Positions 6,478 to 15,762 are shown, counted from the first letter of the stretch. The stretch: DNA of 40,864 bases from Mucilaginibacter sp. (GCF_028288105.1 NZ_JAQBOI010000093.1:1-40864), one strand, 5' to 3'. Notes: generated by a model not told the origin, from the letters alone. A program made the numbers and translations.

Positions 6478-8943
6478 ATGGATATAGTTTTCAAAGGCGA
6501 ACACCTGTTACCAGGGCAGTTGGGCCAGTTTTTTGTCGTTCTTGCATTTGGTGCCGCTCTTTTTTCATTTATCTGTTACTTTTTTGCCACGCAGGAGACC
6601 GCCCCTAAAAGCGATAACTCCTGGCTGCGCCTTGGCCGTATTGGTTACTGGTTAAATACGGTAGCCATAGTTGGTATGGGTATCTGCCTGTTTTATATCC
6701 TTTACAATCATTATTTTGAATATCACTATGCATGGTCATACACCTCGCGCGAATTGCCTGTTTACTACCTTATATCGGGCTTTTGGAACGGGCAAGAGGG
6801 TGGCTTTTTGCTGTGGATGTTTTGGGAAGCCGTTTTAGGTAACATCCTGATATGGAGAGCAAAATCATGGGAAAAACCGGTAATGACTACCCTTGCACTA
6901 TCGCAAGTGGTATTGGGTACCATGATATTAGGTTTGCAGATAGGCAGCGCACACATAGGAAGCTCGCCATTTATGCTGTTGCGCAACTCAGGTATTGAAG
7001 GCCCTATCTTCCAAAACCCAGACTACCTATCTTTTATAAAAGACGGTAAGGGCATGAACCCTTCACTGCAAAACTACTGGATGATCATTCACCCGCCAAC
7101 CTTGTTCTTAGGTTCGGCATCATTGGTTGTGCCATTTGCCTTCGCGGTGGCCGGCTTATGGAAAAGACGCTATAAAGAGTGGGTTCAACCTGCTATCCCT
7201 TATGCTTTGTTCTCATGTATGGTGTTGGGCACAGGTGTTATTATGGGTTCATTCTGGGCTTATGAATCGTTAAATTTTGATGGCTTTTGGGCCTGGGACC
7301 CGGTAGAGAACGCCTCTATCTTTCCATGGTTAATATTGGTTGCCGCCGTACACGTGCTTGTTGTTTATAAAAATACAGGCCACTCCTACTTTACGGCAAC
7401 GTTTTTAACACTGGTTGCTTTTGTACTGGTTTGGTATTCATCATTCCTGGCCCGTAGCGGTGTATTGGGCGAATCATCTGTACACGCATTTACCGACCTG
7501 GGCTTGTTTTGGCAATTAGTAATTGGTGTACTTATCTTTTTAGCCATTACCGCTTACCTGCTTATTTCCCGCTTTAAGGAAATGCCCATCACCAAAAAGG
7601 ATGAGGAAACCTATTCGCGCGAATTTTGGATGTTTGTAGGCGCTATATTCCTGGGCTTGTCATGTTTCCACCTTCTTGTTGTAACATCGGTGCCGGTTTG
7701 GAACCTGATGTTTGGCACTAAGTTTGCCCCGCCAACGGACCCGATTAAGCATTACAACGTGATACAGGCATCGTTTGCGGTAGTAATTGCTTTATTGAGC
7801 GGTTTTACCCAATTCCTTAAATATAAAAAGACCGACGTTACCCGTTTCTTTATCACTACACTTATATACCTTGTTTTTGCCGCTTTAATTACCGGCTTAG
7901 TTGTTTATGCAACCGGCTTTTACAAACTGCACTTTGTATTTATTATAGTGATGCTTTGCTCTGTATATACTATCGTAAGCAACGGCAAAATACTGGCCGA
8001 TTCTTTTAAAGGCAAATACAAACTGGCCGGCTCGGCAGTAGCGCATATTGGTTTCGGCCTGTTATTGGTTGGCGCGCTGATATCTGCAGGAACCAAAAAA
8101 GTAGTATCTGAAAACCTTACCGGCGAACAATACAGCGCCGAATTTGCTAAGGACGAAAACCCTAAAGAGAACATCCTGCTTTACAAGAACGAACCACTTA
8201 AAATGGGCGACTATATGGTGACGTTTAAGGGCGATACCATTGAAGGTGCAAGCCACTTCTTCAACATAGATTACCAGCGTATAAACGAAGGTAAGGTAAC
8301 TGAAAGTTTTACGCTTAGACCAAATGTGATACAGGCACAAGGCGGCATGTCGTCAACACCGGATACCAAGCATTACCTGTTCCATGACCTGTACACCCAC
8401 ATCACCATGACCAACGTGATTAGTACCGCGCCACAAACAGAGGAAGCATCGCATGGCGAAGAAGGCGATGACAAGAACTATGACGCCCCTGTAGCGCACG
8501 AAATTGCCATTGGCGACACTATGGCTTATCGTGATGGTATTATTGTACTGAAAGGCTTAAATAAGAACGTAAAACTGCAAAACATACCGCTTACTGATAA
8601 AGATATAGCTGTAGGCGCGCAACTGGAAGTAATTACCCATGGTAAAACTTACCAAAGCGAACCGGTTTACATGATAAAGGGCCGTGCCGTTTTTGATTTT
8701 GGTAAAAAGATTGAGGATGCCGGTTTAAAATTACGTTTCACTAAGATCATTCCCGGCCAAACAGTAGCCGATGGAAAAGTTGAAATAACCGTTTACCAGC
8801 AGCCGGAGAGCAAAAAGAAATTCATTGTATTGAAGGCGATTAAGTTTCCGTATATCAACTTCTTATGGGCAGGTACCATCATTATGATCATCGGTTTCTT
8901 TATGTCGATATTAAGAAGGAATAAAGAAGTTAAAACAGTATAA
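6478..8943 (+). CDS. ccmF: heme lyase CcmF/CcsA-type cytochrome c biogenesis protein
   Basis: Large polytopic inner-membrane protein (821 residues) that ligates heme from CcmE to apocytochrome c. Many membrane helices cover residues about 15-535. The tryptophan-rich WWD-type heme-handling motif is GFWAWDPVENAS (269-280). Conserved histidines lie at H205 (MIIHPPT) and H292 (AAVHVLV), the flanking positions expected for heme ligands. A hydrophilic, presumably periplasmic C-terminal domain (about 540-790) ends in one more membrane helix and a short basic tail. The first Trp of the usual WWDPVENAS is Ala here (WAWDP). ccmE lies directly upstream; ccmA, ccmC, ccmG and ccmH are not in the window. 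A bidirectional terminator follows. Confidence 0.93.
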   Translation: MDIVFKGEHLLPGQLGQFFVVLAFGAALFSFICYFFATQETAPKSDNSWLRLGRIGYWLNTVAIVGMGICLFYILYNHYFEYHYAWSYTSRELPVYYLISGFWNGQEGGFLLWMFWEAVLGNILIWRAKSWEKPVMTTLALSQVVLGTMILGLQIGSAHIGSSPFMLLRNSGIEGPIFQNPDYLSFIKDGKGMNPSLQNYWMIIHPPTLFLGSASLVVPFAFAVAGLWKRRYKEWVQPAIPYALFSCMVLGTGVIMGSFWAYESLNFDGFWAWDPVENASIFPWLILVAAVHVLVVYKNTGHSYFTATFLTLVAFVLVWYSSFLARSGVLGESSVHAFTDLGLFWQLVIGVLIFLAITAYLLISRFKEMPITKKDEETYSREFWMFVGAIFLGLSCFHLLVVTSVPVWNLMFGTKFAPPTDPIKHYNVIQASFAVVIALLSGFTQFLKYKKTDVTRFFITTLIYLVFAALITGLVVYATGFYKLHFVFIIVMLCSVYTIVSNGKILADSFKGKYKLAGSAVAHIGFGLLLVGALISAGTKKVVSENLTGEQYSAEFAKDENPKENILLYKNEPLKMGDYMVTFKGDTIEGASHFFNIDYQRINEGKVTESFTLRPNVIQAQGGMSSTPDTKHYLFHDLYTHITMTNVISTAPQTEEASHGEEGDDKNYDAPVAHEIAIGDTMAYRDGIIVLKGLNKNVKLQNIPLTDKDIAVGAQLEVITHGKTYQSEPVYMIKGRAVFDFGKKIEDAGLKLRFTKIIPGQTVADGKVEITVYQQPESKKKFIVLKAIKFPYINFLWAGTIIMIIGFFMSILRRNKEVKTV

Positions 8944-8970
8944 GGTAAAAATCACCACCTAAAGATCCTC

Positions 8971-9001
8971 AAAAGCCACAAAGTAATTCTTTGTGGCTTT
9001 T
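8971..9001. terminator. bidirectional intrinsic terminator between ccmF and a convergent gene
   Basis: A perfect 13-bp stem (8971-8983 with 8989-9001) has four A at the 5' end and four T at the 3' end around a 5-nt loop. It separates ccmF from the reverse-strand gene ending at 9049. Confidence 0.88.
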
Positions 9002-9048
9002 GCATTTATATATTCGAAATGATTGTATGCCGTTAAGGATAATATTTA

Positions 9049-10269
9049 TTAATGAGCCATTAACTCCGACGGCTCATAATCAACCGGCAGTAAGTTAGCC
9101 AGTTTAGCTTTTGACCAAGTGCCTTCGTATAACGGACTATCAGCTACAACAGATCCGTTCATATCAAATACTACTATTGGGTTAAACAGGGTTATTACGC
9201 TGGTTTCAAAATTCTCCATATCCAGCGGGCGGTACAGGTCTTTAAAATCTTCGGTTTCGTATTTTTTAGTATAAACTACGTACAGGTAATTAGGGAACGT
9301 AAGCACAAACAAGCCATCTTGCGGTGGTTTACGCAAAACATCATAAGCAGTTAAAGCAGGCTTGGTAAGGCGCTCTTTATACCATTTGGGCATACTCTCC
9401 TGCTGAAGCCAGTAATTGATAGAATCGCGATTAACAGCTCTAAATTGTTTTATCTTACGTTGTATCAGAGCCTCGGGTTGCCGGTGAGGGTCAATAGCAC
9501 GGTTAAAATCGTATATTACAAATCCTTCCTGTGCTAACCGGTTCTTATACAACGAGCGATAAAAATGCCGCGATGAACCATAATACGCTTCATCGCGCTT
9601 TATTTTCCATTTCTTTTTCTGCGCTTCGGTACCGGGCAATTCTTCAAAAAGCACACGGCCTGCGTAGTTTATGGTCCGCGTGATATCATTGCTGCTAAAC
9701 TCTTTTAGTAAGAATTTAACACGATAACCCAATGCATTATTTTCCATCACCAAAAATTCATCGGTAGATGCCTCCAATATTTGTGTTTTGCGCGTATAGG
9801 CCAGGTTAAGGATCCGGGGGTTTTCTATTTTACAAAGCTTGGCGTTTTCGGTTGTGCCGATAAAATCTTTTTTAAACAGCTCAAAGTTCTTTTTCCAATC
9901 GGCATTACTGGTGATGATAACCTCGCGCATCATCATCACTTTTGGGGTAAGTGATATATTTAAATTAATAGGCCCCGCACCTACCAGCACCTTTTGGGTA
10001 TATTCTTCATAGCCAATGGTAGAAACAATAAGATCGTACTGCCCGGGTTTAACACCGCGCAAACTAAATGTACCATCGTCTTCTGTAGCGGTGCCAAATG
10101 TAGCATTGTTTAAAAACACACTGGCTTTTGGTACGCCATTATTAGATGCAGAACTAACTACTTTACCGTTAATAACAGCTTGTGCCGATACGGTAAAAGG
10201 CAGTATAATACAAATAAACAGGAAGCACCAGCGGCGCATAAATATTTGAAGGGGAGATATGGAAAACAT
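9049..10269 (-). CDS. exported protein with CarboxypepD_reg-like domain, function unknown
   Basis: Envelope protein of about 406 residues. A signal peptide (MRRWCFLFICIILPFTVSAQA) is followed by a beta-sandwich of the carboxypeptidase regulatory-like type (about 85 residues, starting INGKVVS and including GVPKASVFLNNATFGTATED and DLIVSTIGYEEYTQKV). The remaining ~280 residues are hydrophilic and I do not recognise them; they have no plug or barrel, so this is not a TonB receptor. I chose the ATG at 10269 because it overlaps the ccmB stop codon by one base (TAATG), a sign of coupling. A GTG at 10281 and an ATG at 10239 that starts exactly at the signal peptide are alternatives. Its place behind ccmB suggests a link with cytochrome or envelope biogenesis, but this is inference. 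Confidence 0.75.
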   Translation of the reverse strand: MFSISPLQIFMRRWCFLFICIILPFTVSAQAVINGKVVSSASNNGVPKASVFLNNATFGTATEDDGTFSLRGVKPGQYDLIVSTIGYEEYTQKVLVGAGPINLNISLTPKVMMMREVIITSNADWKKNFELFKKDFIGTTENAKLCKIENPRILNLAYTRKTQILEASTDEFLVMENNALGYRVKFLLKEFSSNDITRTINYAGRVLFEELPGTEAQKKKWKIKRDEAYYGSSRHFYRSLYKNRLAQEGFVIYDFNRAIDPHRQPEALIQRKIKQFRAVNRDSINYWLQQESMPKWYKERLTKPALTAYDVLRKPPQDGLFVLTFPNYLYVVYTKKYETEDFKDLYRPLDMENFETSVITLFNPIVVFDMNGSVVADSPLYEGTWSKAKLANLLPVDYEPSELMAH

Positions 10270-10952
10270 TAGTCGCGCCACAGATATGGGAAAAGTATTA
10301 ATGAAGACGCAATTACAATAACGTTTATTGCTAATAACACACCAATGTTACCAAAGCTAAGGCTGCGGTCGATACCATCCATAGCGGCTTTGCTTACTTT
10401 TACCAACAGCAATATCACAGGTATAATAACCGGGAAGCTTAAAATAGCCATTAGCGTACCATTATTACCCGCCTTTGATGCTATAGCCGATAGCATGGTG
10501 AACACGGTTGAAAAGCTCATGCTGCCCAATAATACGGCAACAAAGTAAAAAAGCAGGTCGTTTACTGTATTGGGGAAAAACAGCATATATACCAATAAGG
10601 CCAGTACGCTTAACAGCGCCATGAGCAGGGTATTATAAATTGTTTTTGATATGATGATAGCCTTCGGATCCGCAATAGAATAATAATACAGCAGGCGGGC
10701 TTTGCTTTCCTGTAAAAAGCTTTTGGCAATAGCGTTTACCGATGCAAACAGCATAATTATCCAAAACAGGATGTTCCAAACGATGGAATATCCCCCACTT
10801 TCTTTAAACCCGGGGTTTAGATTGAACGAGATATAACAAACAAACACGGTAGAAACTATATAAAGCAGAATACCATTAAAGGCATATTTTGAGCGCCACT
10901 CCAGGATGACCTCCTTCTTTAAAAGTTCAATAGTTTGCCCCACAAGTTTCAT
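10269..10952 (-). CDS. ccmB: heme exporter-family membrane protein CcmB
   Basis: Integral membrane subunit of the CcmAB ABC transporter that supports release of heme-loaded CcmE in system I cytochrome c maturation. The 227-residue protein has six predicted membrane helices and the family pattern of an N-terminal EWRSKYAFNGILLY segment, a central ALLVYMLFFPNT region and a C-terminal LFPYLWRD. The length matches the family. It faces away from ccmEF and is coupled to the CarboxypepD_reg-like gene downstream by a one-base overlap. Its ATPase partner CcmA is not adjacent in this window. The start ATG lies 4 nt after a -7-like box on the reverse strand (10957-10964). Confidence 0.88.
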   Translation of the reverse strand: MKLVGQTIELLKKEVILEWRSKYAFNGILLYIVSTVFVCYISFNLNPGFKESGGYSIVWNILFWIIMLFASVNAIAKSFLQESKARLLYYYSIADPKAIIISKTIYNTLLMALLSVLALLVYMLFFPNTVNDLLFYFVAVLLGSMSFSTVFTMLSAIASKAGNNGTLMAILSFPVIIPVILLLVKVSKAAMDGIDRSLSFGNIGVLLAINVIVIASSLILFPYLWRD

Positions 10953-10956
10953 AATG

Positions 10957-10991
10957 CAAAGAAAGCTAAAATTAAAAAGTAAAAATTCAAA
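10957..10991 (-). promoter_or_regulatory. possible start-proximal promoter of ccmB
   Basis: On the reverse strand TTTG (10988-10991) is followed after 23 nt by TTTCTTTG (10957-10964), one base off TAnnTTTG. Only 4 nt separate this box from the ccmB start codon, so the mRNA would be almost leaderless. Confidence 0.3.
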
Positions 10992-11085
10992 TTTTAGAAT
11001 TAATTACCGCGAGTAAATTAACTTAGCGACATGAAAATATCATGAATATGATAGCTTCATCACCTTAAAAAACAATTATATTTTG

Positions 11086-11895
11086 ATGAAAAACCTGGCT
11101 TTGAATAATAAATGGGTATTGGTAACCGGTGCATCGTCTGGCCTGGGGCAGGAAATGGCAAGGCAACTGGCGCATATCCATAAAGCCAACCTTATTATAG
11201 CCGCCCGCCGTGCCGATAAACTGGAAGAGCTAAAAGCCGAACTGGAGAAAGCTACAGGGATAAAAGTAAAGGTAATAGTAGCCGACCTATCTATCCCCGA
11301 AGAGGCCGACAGGGTAATTAACGAAAGCATTGCCAACGGCAACCTGTATGGCGCAATTTTAAACGCCGGTGTAACCTACTTCGGCAGGCATACAGAACTG
11401 CCCTGGGATAACTTTGAAAGTATTTTAAAGACCAATGTTATTGGTGTAGTACGCATGACCAACAGCCTGGTAAAACATTTTGATAAACCGGGCAGTGTAG
11501 GTGGCGTTATGCTGGTATCAAGTATGGCGGGATTTTTCCCTGTACCTTACCAGGCGGCTTATTCGGCAACAAAGGCTTTTATTACCGCTTTTGGCAATGC
11601 CCTGCATAACGAGTTACAGAATCCTGATTTCTCGATAACGGTATTCTCCCCCGGCGGCATAGCTACCGAAATGACCGATAACAGCAAATTTAATGACCTT
11701 AAAGGCTGGCTAATGCCGGTTAGCGAGGCGGCAAAAGAGGGTATCCACGCATTTATTACGCGTAAATATAATTATGTACCCGGCTTCTTTAACCGTGTTG
11801 GCAATGTGTTTATGAACTTTTTACCCAAGAAGTTTATCAGCGGAAAAATGAGCAAGGTGTACCTAAAGTCGCTTACAAAAGCACAGGAGGAATAA
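11086..11895 (+). CDS. short-chain dehydrogenase/reductase (classical SDR)
   Basis: Cytoplasmic NAD(P)-dependent oxidoreductase of 269 residues. It has the classical SDR signature: the cofactor glycine motif TGASSGLG near residue 14, AARR after strand 2 (arginines there suggest NADPH), NAG, the catalytic serine in LVSSMAG and the YSATK catalytic pair. PGGIATEMT follows the active site. The substrate is unknown; it resembles the DltE/YqjQ-like group of unassigned SDRs. A TTG at 11083 directly precedes the ATG at 11086; the ATG is the better start. The alkyltransferase gene begins 5 bp after the stop codon, so the two form an operon. Confidence 0.88.
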   Translation: MKNLALNNKWVLVTGASSGLGQEMARQLAHIHKANLIIAARRADKLEELKAELEKATGIKVKVIVADLSIPEEADRVINESIANGNLYGAILNAGVTYFGRHTELPWDNFESILKTNVIGVVRMTNSLVKHFDKPGSVGGVMLVSSMAGFFPVPYQAAYSATKAFITAFGNALHNELQNPDFSITVFSPGGIATEMTDNSKFNDLKGWLMPVSEAAKEGIHAFITRKYNYVPGFFNRVGNVFMNFLPKKFISGKMSKVYLKSLTKAQEE

Positions 11896-11900
11896 TTGCC

Positions 11901-12386
11901 ATGTATGAAGTTTATCACCGTACGCCCGTGGGTATAGCCCTTATTGCTGCAGATGATACCCACATTACCAAAGTATCTATCCGTGACGAAGAACTGGAAG
12001 AAACCACTACAGATTCGCCCTTGTTAAACGAGGCTATTAAACAATTAGATGAATATTTTGCCGGGGATAGGAAAGTGTTCGACCTGCCTTTGAACCAGCC
12101 GGGGAGTGATTTCCAACAACAGGTTTGGCAGCAGTTATTACAAATACCTTACGGTACTACTATTACATATGGGCATCAATCTAACCAAATGAAAAACCCA
12201 CTGGCTATACGCGCCATTGCAGCCGCCAACGGGAAAAATAATTTATGGATAATTGTGCCCTGCCACCGTGTTATTGGCAGCAATGGCAGCTTAACAGGCT
12301 ATGCAGGCGGCCTGTGGCGCAAGCAATGGTTATTAGAGCATGAGGCCCGGGTAATGGGCACAGGTCAAACTAAACTGGCTTTCTAA
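11901..12386 (+). CDS. ogt: methylated-DNA--protein-cysteine methyltransferase (Ogt type)
   Basis: Suicidal DNA repair protein that moves the alkyl group from O6-alkylguanine (and O4-alkylthymine) to its own cysteine. The 161-residue protein has an RNase H-like N-terminal domain followed by the DNA-binding domain (from FQQQVWQQLLQIPYGTTITYG) and the active-site motif IVPCHRVIG with C121, then the conserved G-x-L-x-G-Y-A-G-G-x-x-x-K pattern. The length fits Ogt-type proteins without an Ada regulatory domain. It is the second gene of an operon with the SDR. Its last 17 bases overlap the end of the convergent hybrid kinase gene with no terminator between them. Confidence 0.93.
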   Translation: MYEVYHRTPVGIALIAADDTHITKVSIRDEELEETTTDSPLLNEAIKQLDEYFAGDRKVFDLPLNQPGSDFQQQVWQQLLQIPYGTTITYGHQSNQMKNPLAIRAIAAANGKNNLWIIVPCHRVIGSNGSLTGYAGGLWRKQWLLEHEARVMGTGQTKLAF

Positions 12387-14316
12387 TCTCCGACTTCCCC
12401 TTTAACAGTTTTAACATTTTGGCATATAGTTCATGTGCCTCAAATGGTTTTGGCAATACATCATTCATGCCTGCCGCAATAGCCTCCAGTTGTTCATGCT
12501 CAAATGCAGATGCCGACAGGGATATAATAGGCACACTGCGTATAGGCTCTTCAAAATCCATACGAATAATGCGGGCGGTTTGGTAGCCATTTAATCCCGG
12601 CATGTGGGTGTCCATTAGTATCAGGTCGTAATCGGCCTCTTTAAGCTTCTCAATGGCTTTGTTACCACTCTCGGCTATATCTACCTCAATGTTCCAGTCT
12701 TTCAGCATTTTTGACACCATAAACTGGTTTATCATATTATCCTCGGCTACCAAAACGCGGGTATTTACAAACGGGGCAAGCTTTTTATCAAATTTAACAG
12801 GCTTTTGATCAGGTATTTCAACGGTAATATCAAACCAATTAGTAAAATTGAATATACTACCCTGGCCTGGCTTACTGCTTACAGTAAGATCGCCGCCTTT
12901 TAGTTCTACCAACCTTTTAACAATGGTAAGCCCCAAACCGGTACCACCATATCTGTTAGCGGTATCGTCTTCGGCTTGCTCAAAAGATTCAAATATTTTT
13001 GATAACCGGTCAGCCTGGATACCTATACCTGTATCTTCCACACTAAACTTCAGCTTAACTTTTTCATTTACTTTTTGCAGTACAGATACTGTTAGCTTTA
13101 CATACCCTCTATCTGTAAACTTAATGGCATTGTTTAGCAGATTCATCAATATTTGATTAAGGCGCAGCGAGTCTACCATTAAAGTATCCGGCACATCGTT
13201 ATCTACCTCCAGTATAAATTCAATGTTTTTTTCATTTGCATTAAATTTTAACAGGCCGGCAACCGAGTTAACAATAGTACGAAGGTTATTAGATGAACGT
13301 ACAATACTAAATTTCCCGGCCTCAATTTTTGAGATATCCAGCACATCGTTTATTACCCCCAATAACGATCGTGATGATGTTTCCAGCATATCCAGCAAAC
13401 CATTCTGCTGATCGTTTAGTGGAGTTTTGCGCAGCAGGTTACTTATGCCTATAATGCCATTAACCGGCGTACGCAATTCGTGGCTCATGTTGGCCAAAAA
13501 TGTTTCTTTTACTTTTTTACCATATTCGGCAGCTTCTTTTGATTTGATAAGCTGTTGCTGATAACTTTTTTGTGGTGAGCTATCGCTGATATTTATAAAT
13601 ATGGTTTTGTTGCGATACGATGCGCGGCACTCCGCCCAAATAATATGTTTATCGAAAGTATTAAACTGAAACTCGAATACCGAAAAGTTCCGATTATCTT
13701 TTATGATCTCTCCCAGCTTTTTTATCAAACTGGAGCTATCTTTTTCAACAACCAGATCAACTATATTTTTACCGAGTATTTCGGCCTGTTTATAGCCCAA
13801 TATGGTTTCAACCGCAGGATTAACTGATTTTATACGTAAAGTATCGGCATCAACAGAACAAATAATATCGGCACTGTTTTTTACAACAATAGCAAAGTTC
13901 TGCAGTTCCTCGTTTTTCTGTTTAATAACTTCCTGCGTGCGGGCAAGCTGGATAAAGGCATCAACTTTGGCCGAAGTAATATAGGGGTCGAGTGGTTTGT
14001 ATAAATAATCTATAGCGCCGGCGCCAAATCCTTTAACAGCATACTTGGTTTCTTTGGATATAGCGGTAACAAAAATAACCATTATATCTTTTGTACGCGG
14101 GTTAGATTTAAGCATCTCTACAAGCTCAAACCCATCCATTCCGGGCATTTGAACATCAATAAGGGCTATAGAAATAGTGTTGTCCCAGGCAATTTTGAGA
14201 GCCTCATTTGGAGATGTGGTAGAAAACAAGGATATATCATTTCGGCTCAACAGCGCTTCAAGCGCTATAATATTTTCCTCTCTGTCGTCAACAATAAGGA
14301 TGTTTATTGGGATCAT
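12370..14316 (-). CDS. hybrid histidine kinase, REC-PAS-HisKA-HATPase-REC
   Basis: Soluble signalling protein of 648 residues without membrane segments. The order is an N-terminal receiver (about 4-122, phospho-acceptor D54 in ALIDVQMPGMDG), a PAS domain (about 135-250), HisKA with MSHELRTP (H279), HATPase_c (about 380-490, N-box NLLNNAIKFTD, GTGLGLTI) and a C-terminal receiver (about 520-638, D569 in LMDTHMPGLNG). The N-terminal receiver suggests it is driven by phosphotransfer from another kinase, most simply the large kinase at the head of this operon. It is the last gene of the kinase-cheR-cheB operon, 23 bp after cheB. No DNA-binding domain is present, so output must go through another partner. 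Confidence 0.9.
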   Translation of the reverse strand: MIPINILIVDDREENIIALEALLSRNDISLFSTTSPNEALKIAWDNTISIALIDVQMPGMDGFELVEMLKSNPRTKDIMVIFVTAISKETKYAVKGFGAGAIDYLYKPLDPYITSAKVDAFIQLARTQEVIKQKNEELQNFAIVVKNSADIICSVDADTLRIKSVNPAVETILGYKQAEILGKNIVDLVVEKDSSSLIKKLGEIIKDNRNFSVFEFQFNTFDKHIIWAECRASYRNKTIFINISDSSPQKSYQQQLIKSKEAAEYGKKVKETFLANMSHELRTPVNGIIGISNLLRKTPLNDQQNGLLDMLETSSRSLLGVINDVLDISKIEAGKFSIVRSSNNLRTIVNSVAGLLKFNANEKNIEFILEVDNDVPDTLMVDSLRLNQILMNLLNNAIKFTDRGYVKLTVSVLQKVNEKVKLKFSVEDTGIGIQADRLSKIFESFEQAEDDTANRYGGTGLGLTIVKRLVELKGGDLTVSSKPGQGSIFNFTNWFDITVEIPDQKPVKFDKKLAPFVNTRVLVAEDNMINQFMVSKMLKDWNIEVDIAESGNKAIEKLKEADYDLILMDTHMPGLNGYQTARIIRMDFEEPIRSVPIISLSASAFEHEQLEAIAAGMNDVLPKPFEAHELYAKMLKLLKGKSEIRKPV

Positions 14317-14339
14317 CTAAATAAAGTAAGTTATGGGCA

Positions 14340-14933
14340 TCAATTCGTATCTTCCAGTAGCTCAAAAATATCTGTTGTTCGTAGTATATATTCGGCCGCG
14401 TTTATATCAATTGCCGACTGTGGCATTTCGGCCATCTCTGCATCTTCGGGGTGCTGGGCTATTGTTAACGCACCTTCTTGTCGTAATTTTAAAAGCCCTG
14501 TTGCTCCATCCTGGTTTGCTCCAGAAAGCAAAATAGCGGTAACTTTCTCTTTATAAACATCAGCAACGCTCTCAAAGGTTACATCTATTGATGGCTTTGA
14601 GTACCAAACCGGTTCTGATACATCCAGGCTAAAATAGCCTTCATTTTCAACCAGTGAGTGATAATTTGCCGGTGCAATATATATTGTATTATTCACAATT
14701 GGCTCTTTATCACTAATTTCTCTTAATAACATACGGCTATTTTCACCAAAAAGCCTTTCTATTTCACTAAAAAAATTCTTTTTACGATGGATAACTATTA
14801 TAACTGTTTTATTAAGATTTACAGGCAGTGACTTTACCAAACGAAACAATATTTTAAACGACCCCGCCGAACCGCCCAAAAGCAATATACGGGATTCCTT
14901 CCAACGGAGTTTTATTTTATCGTCAAGAGCCAA
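14340..14933 (-). CDS. cheB: stand-alone CheB-type protein-glutamate methylesterase
   Basis: Single-domain methylesterase of about 197 residues with no receiver. The catalytic Ser lies in LLLGGSAGS, the His in VIIVIHRKK and the Asp in LSGANQDGATGL, the CheB triad. The frame extends upstream to an ATG at 15104, but that extension (about 57 residues) runs inside cheR and has no CheB homology features. A TTG at 14933 places the start 11 nt before the cheR stop and gives the normal CheB domain length, so I chose it. With CheR it would set a methylation state on a target glutamate; no chemoreceptor is encoded here. The target may be a coiled-coil protein such as the large kinase of this operon (inference). 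Confidence 0.82.
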   Translation of the reverse strand: MALDDKIKLRWKESRILLLGGSAGSFKILFRLVKSLPVNLNKTVIIVIHRKKNFFSEIERLFGENSRMLLREISDKEPIVNNTIYIAPANYHSLVENEGYFSLDVSEPVWYSKPSIDVTFESVADVYKEKVTAILLSGANQDGATGLLKLRQEGALTIAQHPEDAEMAEMPQSAIDINAAEYILRTTDIFELLEDTN

Positions 14934-15759
14934 TTTTTTGGTATATATTTTCCTTTTGATTGATAACCTTAAATTTTTTCCTAAAAGCGTCTGAGCGAAT
15001 AGTTTCTTTATTGCCCAAACACAAGTACCCCAACGGACAAAGGCTTTTATAGAACAGATCGAGTATTTTGTATTGCAATTCGATTTCGAAGTAGATGAAC
15101 ACATTGCGACACGTAATCATCTGAAACTCATTAAAGCCGGTGTCTGATATTAAATTATGAACAGAAAACAATGTATTCTGCTTTAATTCGCTGTGTATAG
15201 CCGCAGCATCATACATCATGGTAAAGTGGTCTGTCAAAGAGCCGGGTAAACCCGTAAACAGGTAATTTTCGGCATAGCTTTTTATTTTACGTAAACTATA
15301 AATGCCTTTGCGTGCCTCATTCAGTACACCGGTATTAATATCAGTACCATAGATGAACGATTTTTTATTTAGCTTTTCCTCATTCAGCAAAATGGCCAAC
15401 GAGTACACTTCCTCGCCCGAGGAGCATCCGGCACACCAAATTTTTATATGCTGATAAGTTGAAAGATAAGGCACAACCTGACTATTAAGCGCTTTGTAAA
15501 AAGCCGGGTCGCGAAACATCTCGGTAACGTTAACAGTGATCTCTTCTAAAAATTCCTGGAAAAAATCGGGGTCGTTTACCAGCACATGCTTTAAATCGTA
15601 AAAACCCAACTTTTTCAGCATCATTATACGTGCAAGCCTCCGTTTAAAAGATGCTTCTGTATAATCACTAAAATCAAACCCGTGAATTTTTTTTACAATA
15701 TCTATTAATTCGTTTAGCTGCTCGTTCGTAATCGAATCTTTAGTTATCGTTGCCTTCAT
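14923..15759 (-). CDS. cheR: CheR-type protein-glutamate O-methyltransferase
   Basis: SAM-dependent methyltransferase of 278 residues. An N-terminal helical CheR_N region (about 10-70) precedes the catalytic domain with the SAM-binding motif WCAGCSSGEEVYSLA, the FRDPAFY element and ITCRNVFIYF. These are hallmark CheR sequences. The gene starts 3 bp after the end of the large hybrid kinase and overlaps cheB by 11 nt, so all are co-expressed. No CheA, CheW or MCP gene is adjacent, which argues for a non-chemotactic adaptation role, as in other Bacteroidota CheR/CheB-kinase clusters. Confidence 0.9.
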   Translation of the reverse strand: MKATITKDSITNEQLNELIDIVKKIHGFDFSDYTEASFKRRLARIMMLKKLGFYDLKHVLVNDPDFFQEFLEEITVNVTEMFRDPAFYKALNSQVVPYLSTYQHIKIWCAGCSSGEEVYSLAILLNEEKLNKKSFIYGTDINTGVLNEARKGIYSLRKIKSYAENYLFTGLPGSLTDHFTMMYDAAAIHSELKQNTLFSVHNLISDTGFNEFQMITCRNVFIYFEIELQYKILDLFYKSLCPLGYLCLGNKETIRSDAFRKKFKVINQKENIYQKIGS

Positions 15760-15762
15760 ATA

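Noticed and set aside
11083..11085. TTG start of the short-chain dehydrogenase
   Set aside because: An ATG follows directly at 11086 and gives the same protein less one residue.
14934..15104. N-terminal extension of cheB to the ATG at 15104
   Set aside because: It lies wholly within cheR in another frame and adds residues unlike any CheB; the TTG at 14933 explains the domain better.
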